Position numbers and translations under genes: made by a program
Notes under the pieces: generated by a model
Told to the model about the DNA's origin: nothing
The model's input: the letters and a program-made list of their open reading frames with translations, nothing else
The model's database searches: none
Part shown: piece after piece, positions 1 through 11,073 of the stretch
Layout of the letters: each line of letters opens with the position of its first letter
How positions within the stretch are numbered: position 1 is the stretch's first letter
Assembly: GCA_964017235.1 (NCBI GenBank)
Contig: OZ024931.1
Span: forward strand, 136,836,033-136,900,032
Length of the DNA stretch: 64,000 bases
Direction: 5' to 3'
Source of the DNA: Sabellastarte sp. h YS-2021
Lineage: Eukaryota; Annelida; Polychaeta; Sabellida; Sabellidae

Positions 1-71
1 CTAGTCATTCTCTCTTGTCCATCTTCCCAGTCTCATTTTTTGTTGTTTTTTTCATTTTTCTCACCCCACAG

Positions 72-1288
72 TATTGCAACTTAAGTACTGCTCATTTGCA
101 GTCCATATCCAGTAAGTAATTATAATTTAGAAGTTTACAGATGAAAAAGATCCACATGTATGCTGTAAATAAATGAGAAACCTGAACAAGTGTTTTATTA
201 GGTGACATAGTAATCTAATTTTCAGCCTACTTCACGAGAGATTTTAAAAAGTATAATTATTTGGATCCAATCACAAGATATTTATTTTCAATGTAAAACT
301 CATAAGCAATTTCTGGGAAAAAGAGGGATAAGTGTTGACCAACCAACATATCTAAAACTAAATTACTAGTAAATATTTGGATCCCATCACATGACCAGAA
401 CTACAGTGTGTTTACCTTCACGTCCAGAAAAATGTGCTTTCTCAGAAGCTTGAAAATATTTGCTATAAATGTGTAGGAAAATTGCTTAGAGGGACGGAAT
501 TTTGAAGGGGTCCTTCCCAGAAGCTCGAAATTGGAGTATAAAAGGCAGCAACAAGCAGAAGGTTTTCATTGTCACATGAGAGATTGTCAGAAGCACATCT
601 ATCTCTGCTTGTTTGCACAGAATATAACATTTGAAATTAAAATTTCGTATTTTAAATGGATTTTTCATTCACAATCTGAATCAGACATACATTGATTTTA
701 TTTCCTATATAATATTAAAGTAAAAAACTAAAATGTATAATTAAAATAAAAAAAACTAAATTTGAATGTTTAGGTCACGTGATGAGATCCAAATATTTAC
801 TATTGACCTAGTTTCAGATTTGTTGATTGGTAGAAACTTGATCCCTCTTTTCTAAAGAAATTGCTTATGGGTTTTACAGTGAGAAAAATTATCATGTGAT
901 AGGATCCAAATAGTTTTTCAACTGTCCTTGACCTAATTTTCTGATTTGTTGATTGGTCGTCACTTGATCCTCTTTTTTCACCCAAAATTGCTTATGGGTT
1001 TTTATAGTGAGAAGTAATATCTTCTGATTGGATCCAAATAGTTTAACTTTTTTTAAATTGCTCTGGTGAAATATGCTGAGAATTTGTTTATTATGTGACT
1101 AAATAAACCACTTTTTAAGATTTCTTAAATATTAAAGCATACATATGGACCTTTACTATCTCTTAACTTCAAAATTATGATCACTTGCACTGGTTTTTGT
1201 TGTTCCTGACATAATTTTTTGTCGTATTTTCACCTCACATCATGCTATAAATGGACTGGAAATGAGAAGTACTTAAGTTGCAAAATAC
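72..1288. mobile_element. Non-autonomous foldback DNA transposon, copy 1
   Basis: The ends are inverted repeats of about 35 bp: the left end reads GCAACTTAAGTACTGCTCAT and the reverse complement of 1250-1284 reads nearly the same. Inside, 240-470 and 770-1000 are long inverted arms built on a sub-unit with GGATCCAAATA, a GATTTGTTGATTGGT-like stretch and ACTTGATCC; the right arm carries the sub-unit two to three times. No transposase ORF is present. A partial copy lies at about 21190-21965. The superfamily cannot be assigned because no convincing target duplication is visible. Confidence 0.75.
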
Positions 1289-1640
1289 AAGCCTGTTTCA
1301 TGTTAGGACAAGCCTGGAAGATATAAGGACAAGCCTGGAAGGACTACAGACAAGCCTGGAAGTAATAAGACAACATGAATTGACTAGGACAAGCCTGTTA
1401 CCAGGGGGTGGAGCCTAGGTCAGGAACAGAGTCAGAGAGGGTTGGGGAAATATCAAACATGTTTGATATTTTGCTGACTCTCCCCAACAGGCCTGGAAAC
1501 TACAACTGACCCTAACTGACTGTGTAAAAATTGCTCCCGACCCTCCAAAAATACTGACAGGTTGGCTCCAGTGGAATTACACCCACATAAAAGATTCAGT
1601 TCCCAATTCCTGAATTTTGACAATTGGGAGCAAGGTTGAA
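1289..1640. repeat. Dispersed GC-richer repeat with short GACAAGCCTGGAAG motif
   Basis: ACAAGCCTGGAAG-like words recur five times in 1290-1400, followed by a hairpin-like block and a CCGACC/CTGACC-rich stretch. The same vocabulary (CAGGCCTG, GGCTTGTC, GCCGACC) recurs at 20400-21190 and 21970-22245. It is probably part of, or a regular companion to, the foldback element, because both copies sit next to it. Confidence 0.55.
1448..1471. repeat. 24-bp perfect palindrome
   Basis: The core ATATCAAACATGTTTGATAT is extended by two bases on each side to a perfect palindrome. It is bracketed by GTTGGGGA and TCCCCAAC, so the whole 1441-1489 block can fold. Related copies lie at 20998-21019 (perfect, 22 bp) and near 20830 (imperfect). 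Confidence 0.8.
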
Positions 1641-4480
1641 AGCGACTCTGAATAGAGTCAAGGTAATTTTATATGACCTTAAGGTAAAGTTAACATACAA
1701 ACATGGTAACTTCATGGTATTTATTTGTCCACTTTTTTGAGGTTTTATATGTTTCTATTATTATATAGGTTTTATGCATTTGTATGCTCCTTATTAGGGG
1801 TTATTACAATTTTACAATCCTAATATCTTAAATGGTTTGACTTGTATCTATTAACGAATGAATGCATTTGCAGGGATTGAACCCTGCTACTGTTTTCACA
1901 ACTTTGAAATCAAAGATTCAAATCTAATAATTGGTGATCAGCATGGCCCAGTTAGGACGTGCCAGTGCATCCTGAGGTCATGGGTTCAAATCTCATAAAC
2001 TGAATCATTTTGTCTATTCTGCAATGTCCAGAATCACAACTCCAGATCTGGATCTAGTTTGAAAATTCTTGTTTTTGCTTTTTGATACAATATTCAAGCA
2101 TAAATGGATTCAGGTGCAATAATTGCTAAAATGGACCTTGATGTTTGAAATTTTACAAAAATACTGTACATGAACATCTAAGCTGAATAACCTGTTTTCT
2201 GATATATAGAATCAAATTACTCAACTTTTTCAAATAACAACGATCAGGTTAATAATTGTTTTACATATTTACTGAGCTCAAAGATTGAATTGCCTGCAGG
2301 GAGGGAAATTTATGAATTCATAAATCCCCAGAAAGGTGAATCAGAAGCAAACACTATTTTGTTTAATTCTAATGATTCCATATAATAATTAATCACAAAA
2401 TGGCTTATCTTTTCACAAGGCATCTGTTCTTGTTTATATATGCTAAAAATTTATTGATTGAGGCAGTACAATTCATAAGAACTATGATAAATAAAATACA
2501 AAGTGAATGTCAAGAACATGCTCTCAACTCTTAGGCATAATAGGCATAATTTTTCTATGCTTCTTTTGATGTTTTTGCCATTGGCAGTGACAAGGCCCTT
2601 GTTTAATTTCAGTGAATGTTTAGAAGCAATTTACTTGAGTAGTGCTATTTAATAATGAAAAGGAGAAGGATCAACAAAATTTTCTATCTTGAGAAACTGA
2701 CTTATGTATCTTGACTTGTATTCACTCGATAAATTGATTTTCAACGGTGGTGTATGCACACTACGCCTGTCAGTCCTCCACCCTGGAGATAGGACTAGTT
2801 TAGTAGTGGAGCAGTCTGTGCAGTGCTTAAGTGAATTACAGTGCTAGGTTTCCCTCCAAAACTTATTTGCTAGACATTATGACCTAGTTTCTGGGGCACT
2901 GATTGGCCCATGCCTGGTGGAGCAGAAAATATGTTTTGCAGTTCCACACTTTAAATATGAGGGAAAAGTCATGCTGTGTTTAAATTTGATTTCCCACCCT
3001 CCAAAGCCCAAGTAACTTATATGTTTTAGTTTATCTTGTAATTGGTATTTGTTTTAACCTTTTATTGTTTTATCTATAAGTCTGCAGCCGGGGCAGTTGT
3101 GTGTTTCTATTAATTTTCAATATGTGACTTCTCAGCTTTATTTAAGGCCACCTATAGATTTTCACTATAATTTGGCTTGTGGTTTCTAAACATCAATTTC
3201 CTCCTTGATTATCTGGTGTAATCTTGGTGGCCAAATATCGCAATCTGACAACCTGGCTTCTGTTAGTTATTGTGTCGCTTAAATTTATTTAACATATCTA
3301 ATGTTAGAATTAAGAGATGCTTACTTGATACATGCTTATCTGGTGTACTATTTATGAAGAAATGTTAGCTTTAGGATCTGCCCTGTTATGGAGATTAAAC
3401 ACCATAAAATTATTCTTATTGCATTAAATGTTATTTGTTCTTTTTAACTGGGGGGCGAGTTTGCAAGGGCCAATTTGCTAAGGGCTGATTTGGCAAATGG
3501 CCAATTTGTGGAGCTCAGGAATATAAATACTAATAAAAAGGTTTTTAAAGTGTCCTGTAACTCCTTTATTATAAGTGTGTATGTCATAATTACTATGCAG
3601 AATTGCTGCCATACTTTGTGTAAAATAATTTATATTTTTAATCAGCAATTTACATCAGTAATGGCAAGATAAAATTACACTGAAAATTGATAAATAATTG
3701 CTGAGATTCCTCATTCATACAAAAATCTTCATGGAATATATAATGCACAATGTGTTATGACATCACTAACATTAGTGACGTCATAGGCTTTTGAAGCAAA
3801 CCACAAGTATCACTTCTCATCAGCACGTGGCTGCCCCCAACCTTCCCCCCCACCCCCCCCGTGGCAAAAGCCAAATTGGGCCAAACTAGGAAAAACGGTA
3901 AAAAGGTATCACATTAAACAGTAAAAGGCCATATATTCATTGACACTTATTGCAAGATATTACACAGCAAAAATGAACTTTACCTATTTCATATTGACTT
4001 TCTACAAGAGATAAATAAGTATCTAAGGCTTTACCAGTTCCAAAACAGTAAAACAGTAAAACGGAAATAGATGCTTTACCGTTTTGTGTTTCTTTGTGTA
4101 TACATGGGTAAAGTAGTGAACGGTATGTACCTTGATTTAATCTCAACCTTTTCCCCTTTTTATTAATTAACACTGTGACTATTTTTCAAAGTTGAAAGAT
4201 TAAAAGGGTAAATATGTAATTTTCAAAGATTTCATTTACAATTAAAAATTGGTAAAAATTGTATTATACTCATTATTAATTCATCAAATTACAAGCATAC
4301 AATGGTAATAGGTAGTTTTCCCTTTAAAATTTTAGAAAATGTTATTAAGTAAAGAAATTAACGGTAGGTACCCTCATTAGTTTACTTCATCTTTCTTTTC
4401 TTTTTGCTGGTGTTTTTGTGTTCCTTAGATTGTTTGTATCTAAAATATGAGCTTCCATAAAAGCGAATACGTATTTGTAC
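1641..4480. other. Gene-free stretch
   Basis: No supportable coding region. ORFs here are short and lack family features. It holds a weak tRNA-like SINE head (listed separately), a GC-richer patch at about 2740-2960 of unknown nature, and a C-run at 3845-3860. Confidence 0.6.
1938..2005 (+). repeat. Possible tRNA-derived SINE head
   Basis: TGGCCCAGTTAGG (1944-1956) resembles a pol III A box and GGGTTCAAATCTC (1982-1994) a B box, at tRNA-like spacing. No clear cloverleaf or 3' SINE body is recognised, so this is only a candidate. Confidence 0.3.
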
Positions 4481-4900
4481 TTTTTCTGTTATACAGATGC
4501 AGAGTTTCCATCTCTATGAATTGTTCAAAGGTCGTCATATGTTTAACTATGAAAGTATTGCAGGAAACGCTTTCATCAAATCATACGAGTGGACATAGAC
4601 AGGCATCAAGTTTATGACTCCAAAAATCAATAAGGAAATGGACTTGGGGAAATATGATGGTGAGGTATCTGGATAAGGTTTAGAATTGTAAAATAGTGCA
4701 TTACTTTTAATTTGGTTGTGTGTTTATGCAATACTGTGCATCAGGCACTAACAAATGACCAAAGGTGCAATTTTGATTGGTAAAAGTTTCACTCAAAATT
4801 ATTTATCAGTTCACTTATTGTATGAGATAAATATTTGGACGACTGTTAAATTTAGACCAAGCTCTACATATTGCACATATTGTGGTTGTATTTTTCACAG

Positions 4901-5086
4901 ATCCACCAACAGAGCTGAAAGTTACCACGCATGGTAGTTTTGAAGAAAAAGTTATCCTAATGAAAGGTTTCAAGGAATGTACATTTGAAGCTTCAGCAGA
5001 GTCATATAGTAATATTACTTGTAGCAATGTCAATGTTACTTGGGCATCTCGAACAAAGGCAAATCTTCTGTCCTGTCAAGCTAAAG
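4901..5086 (+). CDS. Candidate internal exon, phase 1-1, unknown protein
   Basis: A good acceptor (TATTTTTCACAG) ends at 4900 and a donor (AAAG then GTAATG) follows 5086. The 186-nt interval is open in one frame and is phase 1 at both ends. It encodes about 62 residues with several cysteines and two overlapping N-glycosylation-type sites (NIT, NVT), a composition common in extracellular modules. The family is not recognised. Two more phase 1-1 candidates lie downstream (9709-9957, 10942-10965). The exon could instead belong to a transposon-borne gene facing the Harbinger transposase. Expression evidence is needed to accept it. Confidence 0.35.
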
Positions 5087-5134
5087 GTAATGAGACATAT
5101 GTTAGTTATTTCCCAGTATTATTTTTGTTGATAC

Positions 5135-6520
5135 TACCACAGCCAGCAGCCTACACTTTCTATGAGTTCCAGTGCCACTTCCACATTTGTGCCACAGACT
5201 TCTCAACAGCAAAGACTTCTCATAGCAAACAGCACCAGCTGCCAAGTGATACATCTGGACTATTCCAGAAATGCAGACGCAAGCAAGCCAGGTCATCAAA
5301 CCAACTCAGCAGAGCCAAGTGGCACTCAGACCCTTCGTAGTTTGTGATGACCAACAACCTGGGCCTCCAAGATAGCTACATTTCACCTTCACAACAACCA
5401 AGCAGTTCAATTCACTGCCAGTTATCTCTGCCACAGGTGAAGAAAGTTCACATAATATATCAGGATTCGCTAGCCTTTTTGGGAATACACAGTCAGTAAT
5501 TAATGACCAGTAGATCAGCACACCTAAACCATTTACACCAAGTCACCCACATAGACATGATGCATCGGACGAAGTAGTCATCTGAGCCAAAGCAGCAACA
5601 GCAGTAGACCTAATTCACTTGTCTATAATCAGTCCTTTTTAAGCCCACTTCTGCAGACCCAGCGCAGCAGACCTAGCAGTCATCTAAGCCCAGACAGCAG
5701 CAGTAGAAGACCCACTATAATCACCTGTCTAATCGGTCCTTTTCAGGACCTCTGCTGTAAAATGTCCTTTTCAGGACAACTGCTGATTTATAGATCCTTA
5801 TCAGGGCCACCTAATATTCCTGAAAGAATTAATGAGCTATGTGTTTAAAAATCTCGAAGCAGAGAACATTACACCGCCCCATACCAAACACATAAACCCC
5901 AAACACAACATAAAATGTGTGAATGAATGAGTCAGTGATAGAGTGATAATTTAAATTAAAAAAAATTTAAATAATTTTAACATACAATAACATTGAAGAC
6001 CAACAACCAGGGCCTCCAAGCCTGCTACATTTCACCCTTACCCCGACCAAGCAGTTCAACCCATGGTCAGTTGCCTCTGCCACAGGTGAAGAAAGTTAGC
6101 ACAATATCCCAACTGAGTGACCTGCCTCAACATGCTGCCTCTCGTCTAGCCACCCAGCTGCAAGAGTCTTCTCAGCAGCCAGCTCAGCAGACCCAGCAGT
6201 CATCCCAGCCAAGGCAGCAGCAACAGTAGACGTACTGCACTTGTCTATAATTGGTCTTTTTCTGGACCACTGCTGTAAAATGACTTTTCAGCACAACTGC
6301 GGATTCATAGGTTCTTATCAGGATCATCCAAATCTTCTCAAAAATGATTAAGCTATGTGTTAAAAAATCCCAAACCAAAGAACATTACATCCATCCACAC
6401 CAAACACATAATCCCTAAACACAAAAGAAAACAAAATATGTGAATGAGTGATAGATTGATAATTTGAAGTTAAGAAAAACTTTAAATAATTTCAACATAC
6501 TCTAAATAAACTTTGAAAAA
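5135..6520 (+). repeat. Tandem duplication carrying a Q/S-rich coding-like segment
   Basis: The block starting at 5349 recurs from 5998 (offset about 649 bp), diverged by substitutions and indels. Shared landmarks are CCAACAAC, GCAGTTCAA, CACAGGTGAAGAAAGTT, the CTGCTGTAAAATG block and a long 3' AT-rich tail. In the second copy one frame stays open to a stop at 6227-6229 and ends in a glutamine/serine-rich tail; the first copy is frame-broken. It could be the degenerate last exon of the + strand gene or the accessory ORF that PIF/Harbinger elements often carry. No Myb/SANT or MADF signature is seen, so this stays unproven. Confidence 0.5.
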
Positions 6521-7125
6521 AATTTGACCAGAGAAAAAAATGGCCACCCCCCCACCCCCCAAAAAATGAAATTTATGAAAGATTTTGATAAAATTAGAAA
6601 AATCTTGCAAATGTGCAATAAAATTGGAAAAATATATGGACTTTAGATGTGAGAAATATTAATAAAACAGTTGGCATCCATTAGTGCCCTCAGCAAGCCT
6701 CAGGCACTAATGGATGTGTCAGGCTGATAATCATTGATGGCGGTCCATTTCTACAGCATATTGCCCTATAAAATTACATTATTGTACTATTATACAGTAG
6801 TATGGGACTTGTGATTTCCTTGGAAATTATTTGTAAATTTGTTGGTAATGTACTGGATTTTCTGGGTAAATTTGTTGTAATTTGGTGAAACCCTAATTTT
6901 AATAAAAGTTCTTGGAATAATTAGGTGGTCCTAAAAAGGAGTGATCGATCCCAGTTTCTCTTGTCCCCAGGGTACTTCACATCTAGATCCATTCCTCCTG
7001 GCCAGCCAATGCACCAACATGAATGGAGTAATCTTTCAGTAGCTCTCGTTGATGTTTGGCCTCCCTCAAAGGACTGTTGTAGCTTTCATCAGAAATGTAC
7101 ACCACCTGTATGTAGGGCTGCTATG
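6521..7125. other. Non-coding 3' flank of Harbinger relic
   Basis: No gene. Reverse-complemented, 6890-6950 matches the 3' flank of the second Harbinger copy at 15583-15640, so it is probably element 3' UTR. A poly-A/poly-C tract sits near 6530-6570. Confidence 0.5.
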
Positions 7126-7129
7126 TCAT

Positions 7130-8110
7130 CAACTGGGGTAGGTGCCCTGTCTGTTGTTCTCTGGTGTATCCTCAGTGTGTTGTACAACATATATCAAAAC
7201 AATGTCTCTGATAACTCTTGGCCTTTGCTCCATTGTGCCTAGTAACACCCTGAATCTGCTTGCCAAGATACCAAACACATTCTCCACGACCCTTCTACCT
7301 CTGGAGACCGTACAGTTTGCTATTATCTCTTTCCTGGTGAATTTTCTTTTGCTGTAGGGTTTCACAAGCAATGGCATCAAGGTAAAGGCATGGTCACTCA
7401 GCAAAAAATAGTGTAAATCTGGTTCTCATCCTTGATCTTTTTCCTCAACTTGTTGCACTTAAATATTGGTGCATCTGATGAAGACCCACTTTATCCAACA
7501 TCTACCCAAAAAATCTGCAGTCTGCGTCAACCAGGGTTAGCAACACAAGGGAAAAGAAACCCTTGTAATTGTAATATTCACTGCCAGATTTCCTGGAAAT
7601 ATGTTTTCTATCTAGTGCCCCAAGCGCATGGGGAATATTCCTTCACATTCTGAACTTTTCTTCAATCTTATTCAAGACTTTAGGATTGGTAGGGCAGATC
7701 ACTGCAACTCAGGCTGCCAGACAACAGGGACAAATTTACAGTTTGCTAACAAACCAGTGATACTATAAGGATGTGTACATCTCTCCTGTTGCCAGATGTC
7801 TCAGCATTATTGCCAGTTTCAATCCAACTTGTTCTGAGGTTGGTGACTGAGTTCTTCATATGGTTGTGATTACGTTCTTCAATCAGGTCAAGAAATCCAG
7901 GTGGCATCCTTACAAAATTCTGGTACTTTGGGATACCAGTTGTAGTAAGTCGACCAGGAGGGCTCTGTAGAATCGTCTTTTTTTCTCTTTGAAGAATCCA
8001 GGGTATGCCCCAGTGGTTTTGTGGCTCCTTCTTCTTCTGGGTCGTGATTGGGGCTTTGGTGAAGGTGCTGGCTGTATAACAGATGGTGGTCCTGGGATCA
8101 GATGAGTTCT
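7130..8110 (-). pseudogene. PIF/Harbinger transposase (DDE_Tnp_4), decayed
   Basis: Read on the - strand, the pieces follow Harbinger order: an Arg-rich N-terminal segment followed by GAYPGFF (about 8090-7940), an MPPGFLDLIEERN-like segment just downstream, an [16 protein letters not shown] segment around the first catalytic Asp (near 7600), a [16 protein letters not shown] block, and a C-terminal stretch with FTLMPLLVKPY and RRVVENVFGILASRF containing the last catalytic Glu (7130-7404). Several frameshifts and stops separate them, so no functional protein is possible. The family is a cut-and-paste transposase. The copy at 13.6-15.6 kb is clearly the same family. The N-terminal boundary is approximate. 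Confidence 0.85.
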
Positions 8111-8164
8111 TTTATGTCTGAAAATCAGAATAATAATAAAAATTTTTAACTTAATGAAAAACAA

Positions 8165-9708
8165 AAGGATCCTAAGGTACTGTAGAAAGTCTTATGTGTA
8201 TATTTCATCTTTGCAGTGATAAATGATGAGCTACAACAGCCAGAAATGGTTGTTATAGTGTTTCTCAGATCCCAACCCACAATCTCAACTCATTAATCAG
8301 TCAATTTTGGATCGGTTCGGATACTGCTCTATTCTTGTTGATTTATCACTATGCATTGTCATGTCTTGCTACTGCTTGTCTGTTAAGGGTTTACATCTTG
8401 TTCTGGTAGTTTATTGTCTTGTTGTGGAGAAAGTAACCTTCATTCAGGATCTTGATCCAGAAAAGCCGGGATGCACTATGTCCTCTCCGGGAAATGAAAC
8501 CAACCCAAATTTTTTGTAAGCTTTATTCTGGATTTTTGTCCCTGATTCATTACTTTTTGTAACCGACCCTAGAGTCCTGATCCCATTACATTAACAATTC
8601 AGTCCGAGTTAATTTCGGTGTTACTCAAGCTAGCAAACTTTATGCACTTTTGTTTAGCAACAATCTTGGATTGTGTAAATATAAAGTCACATTACCTGGT
8701 ATATTCAGCAAGAATGGGTGATTTTGAGTGAATTTCATCAGGTTATTGAAATTTTAGATGTCACAAAAACAATGAATTTTTTTTACTTTTTAACAAAATA
8801 AAATATCCTTTACACTATAAATTGCGCCATGTTGGCTGTTCCATCAGTGAAACATACATAGCGATATCTAGTGTAAAAAAGTAAGTATTTTTGTCACTCT
8901 ATTTTCATAGAGATTGTCACTGTAGATACTTTCAATTTGTTGTAAGCTTTAAAATGATATGCTACTCATTAAAATCAAGCAAGAAATAACAATTTTATGA
9001 ATATTTTAACCATTTATTTTACAGCGAGTATTTTGTTTACATATGTACGCGAAGGGATGATGTATGTAGAATTCAACAGCATTCTTTATTTACCATTCTA
9101 TATTCGCGAGTTCTGAACTGCGCAAAAGACATGTCCAAGGTCACTGCGCAGCGTACCATTTTAGAATAGTAAATTTTTTGCCCATAGAATAAAAATAGTC
9201 CATATATTTTGATATTCATTTAAAAGCCATCTTGGTTTCATGCATAAAATATAAATATGTGTTAATCTCATAAAGAGAGCAAGCTAGAATGAATGTACAG
9301 AAAGTTTTGTCTCACAGGAGTAAGATAATAAAACTCCCTTTAAGCTCATAAATATATGACTCTAAAGGTACGAAAAATGCACGTTTATTTTTTTTTGTAT
9401 GTAATCAACAGTCCATTTTTGCGGAAAATATATAACTGTGGTTATCATGTAAAGGGACTATGCACCAGTTATATATTCTAAATTTCTATTGCAAAGAAAA
9501 AATAATTATCAGCCTTTTAAAGTCTTTAGTATTAACTCCAAAATGTTACACTGTTAATCTTTTATTTTGGGTACACATGGTCGACACACATGACCCATTT
9601 TAACCGATTCATATTAAAAAGATTGTAGGTACTGGTTTATCAAGGCACACTGAGCAAAAACGTTTTATATTTTCACCACTGACAAGTTATAAATTAATAT
9701 GGTTTCAG
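8165..9708. other. Gene-free stretch with a dispersed repeat at 8290-8590
   Basis: The segment 8290-8590 shares order and wording with 22030-22245 (CTTGTTCTGGTAGTTT..., a GATTTTTGTCCCTGATT block, an ACCGACC end), so it is a dispersed repeat of the 20.4-22.2 kb type. The rest is AT-rich with no supportable gene. Confidence 0.55.
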
Positions 9709-9957
9709 GTGAGAGCAAACCCACTGTCTGTAAGTTGATATTAAAGGAGAAAGACCTGACACCAGGGGCCGTATTCACGAAAGGTCTTAGCCAAGTCTTA
9801 GGCTTAACTTGGCTATATTTTTATACGAAAGTTAAGCCTAAGACTTGGCTAAGACCTTTCGTGAATACGACCCCAGATGAGTGTATAACACTGGATGTGT
9901 ATGCTGAACAATATGGTGTACGAAGCAAGAACAAAACTTACACCATCTGTTATAACA
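9709..9957 (+). CDS. Candidate exon with an in-frame MITE insertion
   Basis: The acceptor (ATGGTTTCAG) ends at 9708 and the donor (AACA then GTAAGTCCC) begins at 9958. The 249 nt are open and phase 1 at both ends. A 110-bp palindromic MITE occupies 9765-9874; with its presumed duplicated base(s) the insertion is 111 bp, that is 37 codons, with no stop. Either side reads sensibly in one frame (ending LKEKDLTP before, starting DECITLDVYAEQYGV after), suggesting an original exon of 46 codons. The protein family is not recognised. It could be an untranslated coincidence, but the splice sites, matched phases and the codon-neutral insertion all agree. Confidence 0.45.
9765..9874. mobile_element. 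Palindromic MITE (110 bp)
   Basis: Two 46-bp arms are inverted copies with a single mismatch, around an AT-rich loop. The end is GGGGCCGTATTCACGAAAGG. CCA stands on both sides (9762-9764 and 9873-9875), a possible 3-bp target duplication. The GAATTCACGAAAGGTCTTA-like end resembles that of the larger MITE at 38793-39428. Confidence 0.9.
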
Positions 9958-11073
9958 GTAAGTCCCTTTACTAGGCTTTGTACTGTCCAGGTTTATGACA
10001 TGTGTTTTGGATACTTACTGTCATCAAAAAATAACTTCAGTTGTTTGTCATTTTATCTATTTAGTCCATTTGTGTTCTCACAAGAATTGCTGATACTTCG
10101 ACTCAAGCTTAAACTTGACTGAATGCACATTAGCAAATTACTCTGTCGTCACATTTGTTATGCAATTCTTGAGCTGGAACACCCAAACAATAGCATGTGT
10201 AAGAAAATGCCGGGGTTAGATTGGCTTTTGAAATTATTTGGACCATAAATGCACTAATGGAGATTTTTTTCGCAAATAGTTTTTTAAACAGGCACTTCAA
10301 AAACTATTTAACAACGTGTCAGCGTTTTGTTGGAATAAGTTACCCTATTATTCAGTATTTCTCAAACATGTCAAACTTCTGATTTCTATTAACAGTACTT
10401 AAGGAATATCAGGCACATTTTACAGGATTATCACCCATTTTCACACTGGATGAAAAAGTTTAATTATGTGCTTTTTAGCGAAATTTGATGCTCATTTAAG
10501 AAAATTATGCAATTGACGCCAGTTGATTATTTGTGGTAGTATCTAAATGGGTCTTTTGAAGTTTCATGTTTTTTAAAAATAACTTATACGCAGATACCCC
10601 TTTAAAACTATTTCTGCTTTGAGCACCGTGAAATATTTATGGCCCCCTAGTGTAATATGAACCAATTACTGGCCCCACAAGTGTGTGAATGTTTGCTGTG
10701 CTTTCACAAAGAACTATTTTTGTCGGTTCTTTTTTATAAAATGTATCCAATGGCTAACTATCAGTATTTTTTTAATGATTTATATGTATACTTATTCACA
10801 TTTTCATTTCCTAATGCAATGACAGATTCTTATCGCATCTGATAGAGGAAGCCTTAAACACGTTAAGATTACTGTATTATCTTTATTGTTCAACAGAATC
10901 TGCATCATTTTCAAAATCACCAATAACATAATTCTTTTCAGGTACAAAAGAACTTTCTGAATCAGGTAAGTTTTTGAGTGGAAGAACAATATCTATGAAG
11001 GCATTTTATTGTATTCATCAGCTGCTAGTGGTTATGTTGGATTACGCCACTGAGAAACTGTCAGAGAGAGATT
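9958..11073. other. Intron-like gap between candidate exons
   Basis: AT-rich with no ORF of family character. Apart from the 24-nt candidate exon listed separately, nothing is recognised. Confidence 0.5.
10942..10965 (+). CDS. Candidate 24-nt micro-exon, phase 1-1
   Basis: A strong acceptor (ATTCTTTTCAG) ends at 10941 and a strong donor (GTAAGTTTTT) starts at 10966. The 24 nt keep the phase left by the 9709-9957 exon (1 in, 1 out) and add eight codons. Matching phase and two strong splice sites are the only evidence; chance is possible at this length. Confidence 0.3.

Noticed and set aside
4480-4670. Exon candidate upstream of 4901 (acceptor near 4496)
   Set aside because: The only protein-like frame contains an internal TAG near 4599 and the donor is weak.
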